From: an uncultured Ruminococcus sp.
Lineage (GTDB): Bacteria; Bacillota; Clostridia; Oscillospirales; Ruminococcaceae
Length of the DNA: 55,784 bases
Direction: 5' to 3'
Assembly (NCBI GenBank): GCA_910579835.1
Contig: CAJTWQ010000007.1
Location: 1-55,784 of the forward strand
Below the pieces are notes generated by a model. That model did not search any database. It had not been told where the DNA came from and saw only the letters and a program-made list of their open reading frames with translations. The position numbers and the translations under genes are program-made. This document shows, piece after piece, positions 41,128 to 50,442 of this stretch. Position 1 is the first letter of the stretch. Each line of letters opens with the position of its first letter.

Positions 41128-41643
41128 TTACTTAACCTCCTTAATTGAAATAAAGTGAAGCTCGTTAAGGGGCTTCTGCATTTTATCGGCAACGATAGCC
41201 ATTATCATTGCGGCTTCCTTATCCGGAACATCAAAAAGCTTTACGTGACCGGCTGAACCGGGGGCGACAGGCTTCTCAGCAACAGGTGCGGCTGGTGCGT
41301 TCTTTGCTTCCGATTTTGCCTGAGTTTCCTTTGCGGCATTTGCCTTTGCATCCTTGGATTTAAAAATTGCTCCGGTACAATAAAGAACGATCATCAGGAC
41401 AACAAGACCGGCAAAAACCACGGCATATCCAAACACGGCTGTTACTCCGGCATCGGCAACGCTCATGTCCTTAGCGTTTTTCGGAGCATTCTCTGCCGTA
41501 GTCATCTCAGTAGTTTCCTCTGAATTTTCTGCAAGACTTTGCATGATAAATCTAGCTGTAGGTTCACCTGCGCCGCCTATAATTCCAATTTCACCATCTG
41601 TATCAAATGTTTCGATATCAAATGTACTATTTTCATCTAACAT
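41128..41643 (-). CDS. oadG: OadG-family small membrane subunit with unusual N-terminus
   Basis: 171 residues with one membrane span (about 66-88) and a linker rich in Ala/Lys, then a C-terminal segment (IMAIVADKMQ, then ELHFISIKEVK). OadG-like subunits tether alpha to beta. Oddly, the N-terminus includes IGIIGGAGEPTARFI (about 19-33), which mimics the IGIIGGADGPTAIFL signature of the beta subunit. It sits 13 bases after oadA. Confidence 0.78.
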   Translation of the reverse strand: MLDENSTFDIETFDTDGEIGIIGGAGEPTARFIMQSLAENSEETTEMTTAENAPKNAKDMSVADAGVTAVFGYAVVFAGLVVLMIVLYCTGAIFKSKDAKANAAKETQAKSEAKNAPAAPVAEKPVAPGSAGHVKLFDVPDKEAAMIMAIVADKMQKPLNELHFISIKEVK

Positions 41644-41655
41644 ACAGCAGCCTCC

Positions 41656-43053
41656 TTACATTTCCTCAATGGTGTAAACTGCTTCATTTTCCTCCTGAGC
41701 CTTGCGGTTTTTAAGGAAGCTGACCGTTTGGTCAGGATAACAGATGTAGCTCATTATATCCTCCTCGCAGCGGCAGAGATCGCCCAAAGCTTCTTTGGCA
41801 GCCTTGAAATCCTCACCTGTGCGCTTTTTATCCTCGTCACGGCAGTCAACAGGCTTGTCATCACCGAGGACTTTCTTTGAAAGCTCTGCGTCAATAGGAG
41901 CCGGAGCAATTCCATACTCGCCCTTGATGTAATTCTTTACTTCCTTAGAAATATTTTTATAGCGCTCACCAATAAGAACGTTTGTTACAGCCTGATTTCC
42001 GACCATCTGTGAAAGCGGCGTTACAAGCGGAGGATATCCCAGATCAGCGCGAACCTTCGGAATTTCGGCAAGAGCTGCATCAAACTTGTCCATAGCGTGC
42101 ATATCGGTAAGATTCGCAATCATGTTTGAAAGCATTCCCCCCGGAACCTTGTAAACAAGAGCCTGCGCATCGGTGTTAAGACTTTTGGGATTAAGCTGAC
42201 CGTTGTCAATATACTTCTGCTTGACCGGCTTGAAGAAATCATTTACTCTGTTGATTACATCCTCATTAAGACCTGTCTCTATTCCGTACTGCTGAAGAGC
42301 ATAGAACATTGTCTCAGTTGAGGGCTGTGACGTTCCGCCGGAGAATGCGGAACAAGCCGTGTCAATAACATCGATTCCCGATTCAATAGCCTTTGCGATA
42401 GTCATGTAAGCCATTCCGGTAGTACAGTGAGTATGAAGTATAAGCGTCATATCGCCAATAGCATCCTTGATGCCCTTTATAAGATGCTCAGCCTCATAGG
42501 GTGACATTGTTCCCGCCATATCCTTGAGACAAATCGTATCAAATCCCATTGTCTTAAGTTCTTTGCACATTTCAATGTACTTGTCAACAGTATGTACAGG
42601 ACTCTGGGTATATGAAATACAACCAGAAGCGATCGTCCGCTGTGAAGCATATTTCTTTGTGGCATTCAGAGCCGTTTCGATATTTCTGAAATCATTAAGT
42701 GCGTCGAAGATACGGATAACGTCGATACCGTTCTTGATAGACAGCTCGATGAACTTTTCTACAACGTCGTCGTGATAGTGCTTATAGCCCAGAAGATTCT
42801 GACCTCTAAGCAGCATCTGAAGTCTTGTTTTCGGAAGATGCTTTCTCAGATTTCGCAGTCTCTCCCACGGATCCTCATTAAGATAGCGCAGACAGGAGTC
42901 AAATGTAGCTCCTCCCCAGCATTCGATTGAATAATAACCTGCTTTATCCATATCGGAAAGAATATCCTCATAATCCGAATAAGGAAGTCGTGTTGCCATC
43001 AGCGACTGATTGGCATCACGCAGCACGGTTTCTGTCAGTTGCACCTTTTTCAT
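41656..43053 (-). CDS. oadA: Carboxyltransferase alpha subunit (oxaloacetate decarboxylase type)
   Basis: 465 residues of the biotin-dependent carboxyltransferase family. The substrate site TVLRDANQSLMATR, the carbamyl-lysine segment CLKDMAG, and the metal ligands in LILHTHCTTG are present, followed by the PYC-OADA domain. It lacks the C-terminal biotinyl domain, which is supplied by the BCCP gene downstream. The best match is oxaloacetate decarboxylase/pyruvate carboxylase B; it makes the first step of a Na+ pump linked to fermentation. Confidence 0.9.
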   Translation of the reverse strand: MKKVQLTETVLRDANQSLMATRLPYSDYEDILSDMDKAGYYSIECWGGATFDSCLRYLNEDPWERLRNLRKHLPKTRLQMLLRGQNLLGYKHYHDDVVEKFIELSIKNGIDVIRIFDALNDFRNIETALNATKKYASQRTIASGCISYTQSPVHTVDKYIEMCKELKTMGFDTICLKDMAGTMSPYEAEHLIKGIKDAIGDMTLILHTHCTTGMAYMTIAKAIESGIDVIDTACSAFSGGTSQPSTETMFYALQQYGIETGLNEDVINRVNDFFKPVKQKYIDNGQLNPKSLNTDAQALVYKVPGGMLSNMIANLTDMHAMDKFDAALAEIPKVRADLGYPPLVTPLSQMVGNQAVTNVLIGERYKNISKEVKNYIKGEYGIAPAPIDAELSKKVLGDDKPVDCRDEDKKRTGEDFKAAKEALGDLCRCEEDIMSYICYPDQTVSFLKNRKAQEENEAVYTIEEM

Positions 43054-43156
43054 GTACAGGCCTCCTCAAAAATATACATCTGCCGCATTTTTTGTCGGAC
43101 AGTATAATACAAAGGTTAAATATGCAGATCAATGCAAATTACACCATTTAAAATCA

Positions 43157-43185
43157 ATTATACCATATCCCACGGAAAAATTCCA
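43157..43185 (-). promoter_or_regulatory. Probable promoter of the decarboxylase operon
   Basis: Minus strand TGGAAT (weak -35, 43185-43180), 17 bp spacer with TG before TATAAT (43162-43157). The leader is about 100 nt. Confidence 0.55.
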
Positions 43186-43280
43186 CTGTTTTTTTAATTT
43201 TTTCTTAAAGATTTTTTTCCATATATATAAGGATTATTTTATACAGTTTTCAGCGATTCTATATATGTGAAAACAGGTTC

Positions 43281-44069
43281 TTATTTTTGACTGCCGGTGT
43301 TGCGAAACCGTATTGGAGCCATGCCGGTTTCTTTCCGAAACTGTCTTTCAAAATGAGCATAGGAAGAATAACCGCATTTCTGAGCAATATCCGATACATT
43401 TAAATCAGTTTTCGTAAGAAGAAGCCTTGCATGCTGGATGCGGCTGCATATCAGATCGCGATTAAAGGTAATGCCGAAGTATTTCTTATATAACCTTTGA
43501 AAGTTAGACCTCCCCATTCTTACTTCATGGGACGCATAGTCAATATTTCGGTGTATATGCGGCTCTGCATAAATCTTGCTTCGGATCGTAGAAAGCATTT
43601 CGTAATAGTTTTCCGACCGGACAGCAATTCCGGGACAGAGATGCTCACTTACATCATTAAAAAGAAGAAACATATAATATCTAATGCTTTTATCCCTATG
43701 CAGATTATGAGAATAATGCTGATAAGCGATCATTTTCACAAAAAAACTAAGCATACTTATGTCGCCCATGCCGACTGGCGTGTCATAAGTCAGCCCCAAT
43801 GAAAAAAATTCCTCTTCCTCTCCTTCTTCAAACTCAAAATGGATCCAGTCATTAGCAAATATATGATTCGGAACGCAGCGGTAAAACTGAGGAGTTCCCT
43901 TGCCGTAGATAAAAAAGGAGTTTGCCGGAACCAGTACATCTTTTCCGTCAAGAGTGAACACAGAATCAGTTTTCAAAAGCAGAAGAAGATTGTCTCCGCT
44001 GCCGTCGGGGCGTTCTATCTTAAAATCAGAATCATGGCAGTGGTTGTATCCGGCATTGTTTATAATCAT
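43281..44069 (-). CDS. AraC-family transcriptional regulator
   Basis: 262 residues from the ATG at 44069 (GGAGG 5 bases upstream); a longer ORF is excluded because its start overlaps the promoter at 44106. The N-terminal half is a cupin-like ligand-binding domain (DGKDVLVPANSFFIYGKGTP). The C-terminal half contains two helix-turn-helix motifs (RRNIDYASHEVRMGRSNFQR-like segment, and VSDIAQKCGYSSYAHFERQF followed by FRKETGMAPIRFR). It probably senses a sugar. Its target is unknown; no sugar genes are adjacent. Confidence 0.9.
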   Translation of the reverse strand: MIINNAGYNHCHDSDFKIERPDGSGDNLLLLLKTDSVFTLDGKDVLVPANSFFIYGKGTPQFYRCVPNHIFANDWIHFEFEEGEEEEFFSLGLTYDTPVGMGDISMLSFFVKMIAYQHYSHNLHRDKSIRYYMFLLFNDVSEHLCPGIAVRSENYYEMLSTIRSKIYAEPHIHRNIDYASHEVRMGRSNFQRLYKKYFGITFNRDLICSRIQHARLLLTKTDLNVSDIAQKCGYSSYAHFERQFRKETGMAPIRFRNTGSQK

Positions 44070-44105
44070 ATTTTCCTCCATATATTCAGCATAATGTTTT
44101 ATTGT

Positions 44106-44134
44106 ATTATAGCTCATTAACTCTGATTTGTCAA
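44106..44134 (-). promoter_or_regulatory. Consensus promoter of the AraC-type gene
   Basis: Minus strand TTGACA (44134-44129), 17 bp spacer, TATAAT (44111-44106). Confidence 0.85.
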
Positions 44135-44240
44135 TCTGTTCCGATATATAATAGCTTCGGAATAAAATCGATACCGTCTGCAATACTCGGAATATGTCTT
44201 CAGGCATTTAACCTTATGATTAGAAATATTCTGAAAATGC

Positions 44241-44269
44241 TTGATTATTTGAGAAAGATATGATATACT
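44241..44269 (+). promoter_or_regulatory. Promoter of the nadD-leuS operon
   Basis: TTGATT (44241-44246), 17 bp spacer, TATACT (44264-44269), placed about 25 bases before the small ORF. Confidence 0.72.
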
Positions 44270-44293
44270 TTAGTTGAAAGAAGGTGGATGCCT

Positions 44294-44404
44294 ATGTATA
44301 TTTTTTCAAAATTATACAGGTTATATAAGAACTTTAATCGGGAAATCAACATAATTCAAACCATAGAAAAGACTAACGAAGATATGGGAATATATAAGGC
44401 ATGA
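44294..44404 (+). CDS. 36-residue leader ORF coupled to nadD
   Basis: MYIFSKLYRLYKNFNREINI and so on, ending MGIYKA. A strong AAGGTGG site is 6 bases upstream, and the TGA overlaps the nadD start as ATGA. nadD itself has no good ribosome site, so translation of this small ORF probably delivers ribosomes to nadD. The peptide is basic and amphipathic; no family recognised. Confidence 0.6.
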   Translation: MYIFSKLYRLYKNFNREINIIQTIEKTNEDMGIYKA

Positions 44405-45621
44405 AAATAGGGATCTACGGCGGAAGCTTTAATCCTGTTCATAACGGACATATTTATCTCGCCTTGACGGCAGCGGAGGAATTCGGACTGGATAAGGTAT
44501 ATTTAGTACCTTCAAAGAAATCTCCCCATCGCTCCGATGACGAATATGCTTCCGATACGGACAGACTGGAGATGCTCCGACTGGCCTGCATGGTAAGTGA
44601 AAAGCTGCAGGCAAGCTCCTATGAACTTGAAAATGACAGAGTGAGTTATTCGGTTTATACCATAAGATATTTCCGAAAACTTTTTCCGGAGGATGAGCTT
44701 TTTCTCCTGGTGGGAAGCGATATGCTTCTTTACTTTGACAAATGGTTCTGCTTTGAGGAAATCCTGAGAAATGTCTCCCTATGTGTCGTGTCAAGAAGAA
44801 ACGGCGATTTGGAGGATCTGCACAAAAAGAGGCGTAAACTGCAAAAATTTGGCCATATTTTTATCAGCAGCCGCCCTCCGATTGAGATCTCATCCACGGA
44901 AATCAGAAAAAAAATTGCAAAAAATGAGAAAATCTCTTGCTATCTTGACAAAAATGTAGTACAATATATTACTATGAGGGGATTATATTCATTTAGAGGT
45001 GAAAAGAAATTGCATTACAATCCCGATGAAAAGAAAAAATATCTTAAAGCCCATCTTTCTGCTAAAAGATATAATCACTCGCTTAACGTGGCATCTGAAT
45101 GCAGAAAGCTTGCTCTTAAATACGGCGAGGATCCTGACAAAGCCTACTTTGCCGGACTTCTTCATGATATATGCAAAGAGCTTCCTGACAGTGAGCAAAA
45201 AGAGCTTGTGGAGCAGTGCAGCTTTACGGTCTGCCGGGAGGAACTTGAAACGCGCTCTTTATGGCATGCAATTGCCGGAGCCAGCTTTATAAAAACGGAA
45301 TTCGGCATTGAAGATATAGATATACTTAATTCAGTCCGTTTCCATACTGTGGGCCGAGCCGGGATGTCAAGACTGGAGGAGATCGTCTATCTTGGCGATC
45401 TTATTTCCGCTGACAGAGATTACAAGGATGTTGACAGAATGCGGAAGCTTTCATATTCAAGTCTTAATGAAGCGATGCTGGAAGCTTTTGCTTACTCTAT
45501 AAAATCCGTCGTCAAAAAGGGAGGACTTATCCCGATTTGTACCGCAGAAGGCTATAACTTTTACACAAGGCTGCACAGAGAAGAAAAAAACAGCGGCAAT
45601 TTGAAAAGAGGGCTCAAATGA
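44401..45621 (+). CDS. nadD: Nicotinate-nucleotide adenylyltransferase fused to YqeK-type HD hydrolase
   Basis: 406 residues. Residues 1-198 are NadD: GIYGGSFNPVHNGHIYLAL nucleotide-binding start, SSTEIRKKI near the end. Residues from about 205 are a YqeK-like HD domain (RYNHSLNVASECRKLALKYG, then AGLLHDICKE with the HD pair). YqeK proteins hydrolyse Ap4A and usually follow nadD as a separate gene; here they are one chain. First large gene of the operon ending in leuS; its stop overlaps the LCP start by 4 bases. Confidence 0.93.
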   Translation: MKIGIYGGSFNPVHNGHIYLALTAAEEFGLDKVYLVPSKKSPHRSDDEYASDTDRLEMLRLACMVSEKLQASSYELENDRVSYSVYTIRYFRKLFPEDELFLLVGSDMLLYFDKWFCFEEILRNVSLCVVSRRNGDLEDLHKKRRKLQKFGHIFISSRPPIEISSTEIRKKIAKNEKISCYLDKNVVQYITMRGLYSFRGEKKLHYNPDEKKKYLKAHLSAKRYNHSLNVASECRKLALKYGEDPDKAYFAGLLHDICKELPDSEQKELVEQCSFTVCREELETRSLWHAIAGASFIKTEFGIEDIDILNSVRFHTVGRAGMSRLEEIVYLGDLISADRDYKDVDRMRKLSYSSLNEAMLEAFAYSIKSVVKKGGLIPICTAEGYNFYTRLHREEKNSGNLKRGLK

Positions 45622-47219
45622 ATAAGAATGAAAAAACGGAAGATATTTTAAACGAAGAAAGCATTTCTTCAGGCCGTCCAAGGCCGCTGAGAACACTTAA
45701 AAGAGTAGATACCGGCAGAACGGCAGGAGAAGTTCAGGGAGCATACCACGGTCTGCATGAAGCCCCCCCAACCAATCAGCTTCAGAAAACTATAGAAGAA
45801 GACACTTCAAACCATTACAGAGGCGCTCACGAAGCTTCGTCCGGAGAAGAATATCATGGAAAGTATGAAGCAGTCCCGTCCGGAGAACATCATGGAAGAT
45901 ATGAAGCGGACACAGAAAATCCTTATATCAGCCGCCGTGACGGCACACCGATACAAAGAAAACTTCCGGAAGGCAATGACGGCAAAACTGCCGAAAATGG
46001 AAAAAATGGTGAAAAATCCAAAAGAAACGTAATTGTAAAAACTGTTTCTGTTATTGCAAGTCTGGCAGTAATTATAACAATGGTACTCACAATGCCCATC
46101 ATGTGGTGGGATAAGAAGGGGATCAGAGAGAAGGTATCTATTCTCACATATTTTGTCAAACGAAAGCAGCCTCTTGTATATATTGAGGGAGAACTTGATA
46201 AATCCAATGAAAGAATAGATGTAAATATTAATACAGATGTTCTTTCTCATGACTATGACGACGGACTCGACTTTATGGAGCAGTGGATCGAGGGACAATA
46301 TACCGTCCTTTTCCTTGGATTTGATGTGGAGAGTCTAAATACGGACGTTATATGGATATGTCAGTTTGATTTAAGAGGCGGCGCGCTGAATATTCTTCAG
46401 ATTCCCAGAGATACGGCTGTTCCGGACTTTACAAGTGCTCCCAATACAAAATTTAACAGCGTCTATTCATGCGGCGATCCGCAGTATGCAGATGTGCCAA
46501 TTCAGCGTGTTGTAGATGCCGTTCAGCAGAATTTCGGAATACCTATTGACGCTTATATAACCACATATATTACCGATATACCGGAAATGGTGGATATGGT
46601 GGGAGGAATACCGATCACCCTGGACGAACCGATCCATTATGAAGCCGGAAAAACTATTGAAGCCGGTACGACAACACTTACAGGAGAACAATCGGAGTGG
46701 TTTATCAGATACCGCTACGGCTGGCTTGAGGGAGACATAGGACGCATGCAGAATCAGCAGCGCTTTATGGCGGCAGCAATGAAGAAGCTTATGGATATTG
46801 CCAAGACTGAGGGTAAAAGTAAACTTAAGGATTACATCAACGAGGTCATGAACAGAGAGCTTATTGCTACTGATATGATGGTCGTTGATCTGACACGTCT
46901 TGCAGATTTTTGCAGCACATTGGCAATGGAGAATATTCGAGTGCATTTGCTTCCCGGAGAAGCCACTACCAACGACGCCCCTTATATAGGCTCTGACGGT
47001 GTGGGGTACTCTATCTACTCCATTCATAAACAAGAGACTATAGAGCTTCTTAATGAATACTACAGGCCATATCAGAATCCCCTGACCGGTTACGGCGATA
47101 CGGCTATCGTAGAATATATAACCGAGCATAACTATAATAATTATGACGATAAAACTGCCGCCTTTGACGATCTGCTGGAGGGCAAATCTCCAGCCCGCGA
47201 TCCCAATAAGGTGCAATAA
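45618..47219 (+). CDS. LytR-CpsA-Psr family cell-wall glycopolymer ligase
   Basis: 533 residues: a long cytoplasmic region (1-135), one membrane span (about 138-160), and an extracellular LCP domain (TVLFLGFDVESLNTDVIWIC, then ILQIPRDTAVPD, and RYRYGWLEGDIGRMQNQQRF with the conserved Arg residues). LCP enzymes attach teichoic acid or capsule to peptidoglycan. The cytoplasmic region holds four degenerate copies of a YHGxYEA-type motif (residues 42-97), which is unusual. In the nadD-leuS operon. Confidence 0.9.
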   Translation: MNKNEKTEDILNEESISSGRPRPLRTLKRVDTGRTAGEVQGAYHGLHEAPPTNQLQKTIEEDTSNHYRGAHEASSGEEYHGKYEAVPSGEHHGRYEADTENPYISRRDGTPIQRKLPEGNDGKTAENGKNGEKSKRNVIVKTVSVIASLAVIITMVLTMPIMWWDKKGIREKVSILTYFVKRKQPLVYIEGELDKSNERIDVNINTDVLSHDYDDGLDFMEQWIEGQYTVLFLGFDVESLNTDVIWICQFDLRGGALNILQIPRDTAVPDFTSAPNTKFNSVYSCGDPQYADVPIQRVVDAVQQNFGIPIDAYITTYITDIPEMVDMVGGIPITLDEPIHYEAGKTIEAGTTTLTGEQSEWFIRYRYGWLEGDIGRMQNQQRFMAAAMKKLMDIAKTEGKSKLKDYINEVMNRELIATDMMVVDLTRLADFCSTLAMENIRVHLLPGEATTNDAPYIGSDGVGYSIYSIHKQETIELLNEYYRPYQNPLTGYGDTAIVEYITEHNYNNYDDKTAAFDDLLEGKSPARDPNKVQ

Positions 47220-47236
47220 AACGGAAAGGTGAAAGT

Positions 47237-47602
47237 ATGACACAGCAGGAAAAACTTGAGCTTATCATAAAGACTCTCGACAGCAAGAGAGGCGAGGATA
47301 TACAGGCAATAAAAATTGCCGATCTTACGATACTTGCTGAATATTTTGTTATTGTAAACGGAACAAGCAACACTCATGCGCGAACTCTTGCAGACGAGAC
47401 GGAGTTCCAGCTTTCCCAGAGAGGAATCGAACCACTGAGGCGAGAAGCCGATACGGGCAATACCTGGATCGTTCTTGATTACGGTGATATTATTATCCAC
47501 ATTTTTTATAAGGATACCAGAGACTTCTATAAGCTTGAGGGTCTTTGGGCCGACGGCGAACAGCTTGACATCAGCAGGCTGTTAGTAAAGGAGAATGAAT
47601 GA
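47237..47602 (+). CDS. rsfS: Ribosomal silencing factor RsfS
   Basis: 121 residues of the Iojap/YbeB family that binds uL14 and stops subunit joining in starvation. Typical segments are KIADLTILAEYFVIVNGTSN, the GNTWIVLDYGDIIIHIF core and FYKLEGLW. The order nadD-yqeK-LCP-rsfS is common in Firmicutes. SD GGAAAGGTG upstream. Confidence 0.95.
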   Translation: MTQQEKLELIIKTLDSKRGEDIQAIKIADLTILAEYFVIVNGTSNTHARTLADETEFQLSQRGIEPLRREADTGNTWIVLDYGDIIIHIFYKDTRDFYKLEGLWADGEQLDISRLLVKENE

Positions 47603-47955
47603 TGAATCCAAATAATCAAAAAGGAATGACGATAGGTATTGCAGTGGGAGTTTATGAATTCATCAAGCTTGTGCTCAATATGATTATGGGCGGAGGTTTG
47701 GATATTCTTACGCTGCTTATTGGTGCAGCCGCCTTTATTCTGGCAATAATTGGTCTGAAATACGGAAATTACGCTGTTGCGGCACTTCTTGCATTGATTG
47801 TGCTTGTTCATCTGCCGGATAATATCTCAAATATAAGCAACAACTGGATATACCTTATTGAAGGAATCATTGACCTCGGAGCCGCGGCAATTCTTTGCAC
47901 AAACTCTGATGTAAAAGAACAGTTTTCCAAGGGCATTGATGAAATAGGAAAATAA
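47599..47955 (+). CDS. Small membrane protein of unknown function
   Basis: 118 residues with about four hydrophobic segments (for example FIKLVLNMIMGGGLDILTLL, and AAFILAIIGLK), separated by short loops, and a charged tail. It overlaps the rsfS stop by 4 bases and precedes leuS by 20 bases, so it is part of the operon. No family recognised. Confidence 0.65.
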   Translation: MMNPNNQKGMTIGIAVGVYEFIKLVLNMIMGGGLDILTLLIGAAAFILAIIGLKYGNYAVAALLALIVLVHLPDNISNISNNWIYLIEGIIDLGAAAILCTNSDVKEQFSKGIDEIGK

Positions 47956-47974
47956 AAACAAAGGATTGATTATA

Positions 47975-50380
47975 ATGAGCAGATACGATTTTAAATCTAT
48001 AGAGCCGAAATGGCAGAAATACTGGGAAGAACATAAAACTTTCAGGGCAGATGACGATCATTCAAAAAAGAAATTCTATGCCCTGGTTGAATTTCCTTAT
48101 CCGTCCGGACATGGAATGCACGTCGGACACATCAAGGCGTATTCCGGATTAGAAGTAGTATCCAGAAAGCGGCGTCTTGAGGGATATAACGTACTTTTTC
48201 CAATAGGCTTTGACGCCTACGGACTTCCTACCGAGAATACGGCTATTAAAGAGAATATTCATCCCCGTATCGTTACAGACAGGAATATTGAAAAGTTCAC
48301 AAATCAGCTTAAAACTGTCGGTTTCTCCTTTGACTGGTCAAGAGTCGTTGATACTACCGAGGAGGGTTACTACAAATGGACGCAGTGGATCTTCCTGAAA
48401 ATGTTTGAAAACGGTCTTGTATTCCGTGACAAGACCTCTGTCAATTACTGTCCAAGCTGCAAGGTTGTTCTTTCCAATGAGGATTCACAAGGCGGCAAGT
48501 GCGATATATGCCACAGTGACATTGTGCAGAAAACCAAGGAGGTATGGTACCTTCGCATTACAGAATATGCCGATAAGCTCCTCCAGGGACTGGAGAATGT
48601 AGATTATCTTCCCAATGTAAAGCTCCAGCAGCAGAACTGGATAGGCAAGTCTACAGGCGCATTTGTTAATTTTACAATAAAAGAGCAAGATGAACAGCTC
48701 CGCATTTATACCACACGCCCTGACACACTTTACGGAGTCACGTTTATGGTAATTGCTCCGGAACATCCGATTATCGGCAAATACAAAGACAGCATTTCAA
48801 ATTATGCCGATCTTGAAGCCTATAGGACAGAATGTGCAAAAAAAAGTGAATTTGAGAGAACGCAGCTTGTCAAGGACAAGACAGGAGTTAAAATAGAGGG
48901 ATTGACCGCTGTAAATCCAGTAACAGGCAGAGAAATACCAATCTATATCGCTGATTATGTAATGATGGGCTACGGCACAGGTGCGATTATGGCAGTCCCC
49001 GCTCACGATACAAGAGACTACGACTTTGCAAAAAAGTTTGGAATCGACATAATCGAAGTCATCAAAGGCGGCGATATATCTAAGGAAGCTTACACCGGTG
49101 AGGGCGAGCTTATTAATTCCGGCGAACTTAACGGAATCAGCAATAAAAAGGATGCTGTAGGGAAAGCTTTGGAGATTCTGGAGAGACTTGAATGCGGCGA
49201 AAAGGGCGTTCAGTACAAAATGAAGGATTGGGCGTTCAATCGTCAGCGCTATTGGGGAGAACCTATTCCGATCGTGCATTGTCCGGACTGCGGAATGGTT
49301 GCCGTTCCCTATGAAGAACTTCCTCTTAGGCTGCCTGCCGTTGAAAATTTCGAGCCGGGCACAGACGGCGAAAGCCCTCTTGCAAAGATCAACAGCTATG
49401 TAAACTGCAAGTGCCCGAAGTGCGGTAAAAACGCTAAACGTGAGACTGATACCATGCCGCAATGGGCAGGTTCTTCATGGTATTTCCTCCGTTACTGCGA
49501 TCCGAAAAATGACAGGGAATTCGCATCAAAAGAGGCTCTTGAATACTGGATGCCTGTCGACTGGTATAACGGTGGAATGGAGCACGTTACAAGACACATG
49601 ATCTACAGCCGTTTCTGGCATAAATTCCTCTTTGACCATGGATATGTAAATACATCGGAGCCTTACGCCAAAAGAACGGCTCAGGGACTTATTCTCGGTC
49701 CTGATGGTGAAAAGATGTCTAAGTCAAGAGGAAATGTAATTGATCCAAATGATGTTGTCAGCGAATACGGCGCGGATGTTCTCAGACTTTACGTTCTCTT
49801 TATGGGAGATTATGAAAAAGCAGCTCCATGGAGCGAATCAAGCATAAAAGGATGCAAACGCTTCATTGACAGGGTATGGGGATTACAGGATATCCTTACC
49901 GAAGAAAACGGTTACAGCGATACTCTCGGTGCAAAATTCCACAAAACCGTAAAAAAGGTCACAGAGGATATAGAGGCCATGAAGTTCAATACAGCAATTG
50001 CCGCTATGATGACACTTATCAATGATATATATGCTGCCGGAGCTATTACAAAGGAAGAACTGCGTACTTTCTGCGTTATGCTCAATCCTTTTGCTCCTCA
50101 TATTACCGAGGAGATATATAACAATGCTTTCGGCGGAATTCTCAGCGAGCAGGGCTGGGTAACATATGACGATGCTCTCTGTAAGGACGAGACAATAGAG
50201 ATCGTCGTTCAGGTCAACGGAAAACTAAAAGCAAAGCTTAATATCGCAGCAGATTCTGACAAAGACACTGTTATTGACTCCGCAATGGATGATCCGAAGA
50301 TCAAGGAGGCTGTTGAAGGCAAAAATATAGTTAAACAGATATATGTACCAAATAAACTTGTTAACATTGTTGCAAAATAA
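47975..50380 (+). CDS. leuS: Leucyl-tRNA synthetase
   Basis: 801 residues from the ATG at 47975. Class I signatures: YPSGHGMHVGH (HIGH type) near residue 40 and GEKMSKSRGN (KMSKS). The CP1 editing domain includes the TTRPDTLYGVTFMV motif, and there is a zinc segment CPDCGMVAV. The C-terminal tRNA-binding extension ends VKQIYVPNKLVNIVAK. No T-box leader precedes it; it is the last gene of the nadD operon. Confidence 0.97.
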   Translation: MSRYDFKSIEPKWQKYWEEHKTFRADDDHSKKKFYALVEFPYPSGHGMHVGHIKAYSGLEVVSRKRRLEGYNVLFPIGFDAYGLPTENTAIKENIHPRIVTDRNIEKFTNQLKTVGFSFDWSRVVDTTEEGYYKWTQWIFLKMFENGLVFRDKTSVNYCPSCKVVLSNEDSQGGKCDICHSDIVQKTKEVWYLRITEYADKLLQGLENVDYLPNVKLQQQNWIGKSTGAFVNFTIKEQDEQLRIYTTRPDTLYGVTFMVIAPEHPIIGKYKDSISNYADLEAYRTECAKKSEFERTQLVKDKTGVKIEGLTAVNPVTGREIPIYIADYVMMGYGTGAIMAVPAHDTRDYDFAKKFGIDIIEVIKGGDISKEAYTGEGELINSGELNGISNKKDAVGKALEILERLECGEKGVQYKMKDWAFNRQRYWGEPIPIVHCPDCGMVAVPYEELPLRLPAVENFEPGTDGESPLAKINSYVNCKCPKCGKNAKRETDTMPQWAGSSWYFLRYCDPKNDREFASKEALEYWMPVDWYNGGMEHVTRHMIYSRFWHKFLFDHGYVNTSEPYAKRTAQGLILGPDGEKMSKSRGNVIDPNDVVSEYGADVLRLYVLFMGDYEKAAPWSESSIKGCKRFIDRVWGLQDILTEENGYSDTLGAKFHKTVKKVTEDIEAMKFNTAIAAMMTLINDIYAAGAITKEELRTFCVMLNPFAPHITEEIYNNAFGGILSEQGWVTYDDALCKDETIEIVVQVNGKLKAKLNIAADSDKDTVIDSAMDDPKIKEAVEGKNIVKQIYVPNKLVNIVAK

Positions 50381-50407
50381 CGAAATTCTAAAGTCTGAAA
50401 AAAAGTC

Positions 50408-50436
50408 TTGACAATCCTGAAAAAATATGATAAAAT
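50408..50436 (+). promoter_or_regulatory. rpsU promoter
   Basis: TTGACA (50408-50413), 17 bp spacer, TAAAAT (50431-50436). Confidence 0.82.
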
Positions 50437-50442
50437 AATATT

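Noticed and set aside
46467..47243. Minus-strand ORF of 258 codons over the LCP gene
   Set aside because: Antisense shadow; the LCP reading frame has clear motifs and operon coupling.
47956..47974. T-box or other leader for leuS
   Set aside because: Only 19 bases separate leuS from the preceding operon gene, so there is no room.
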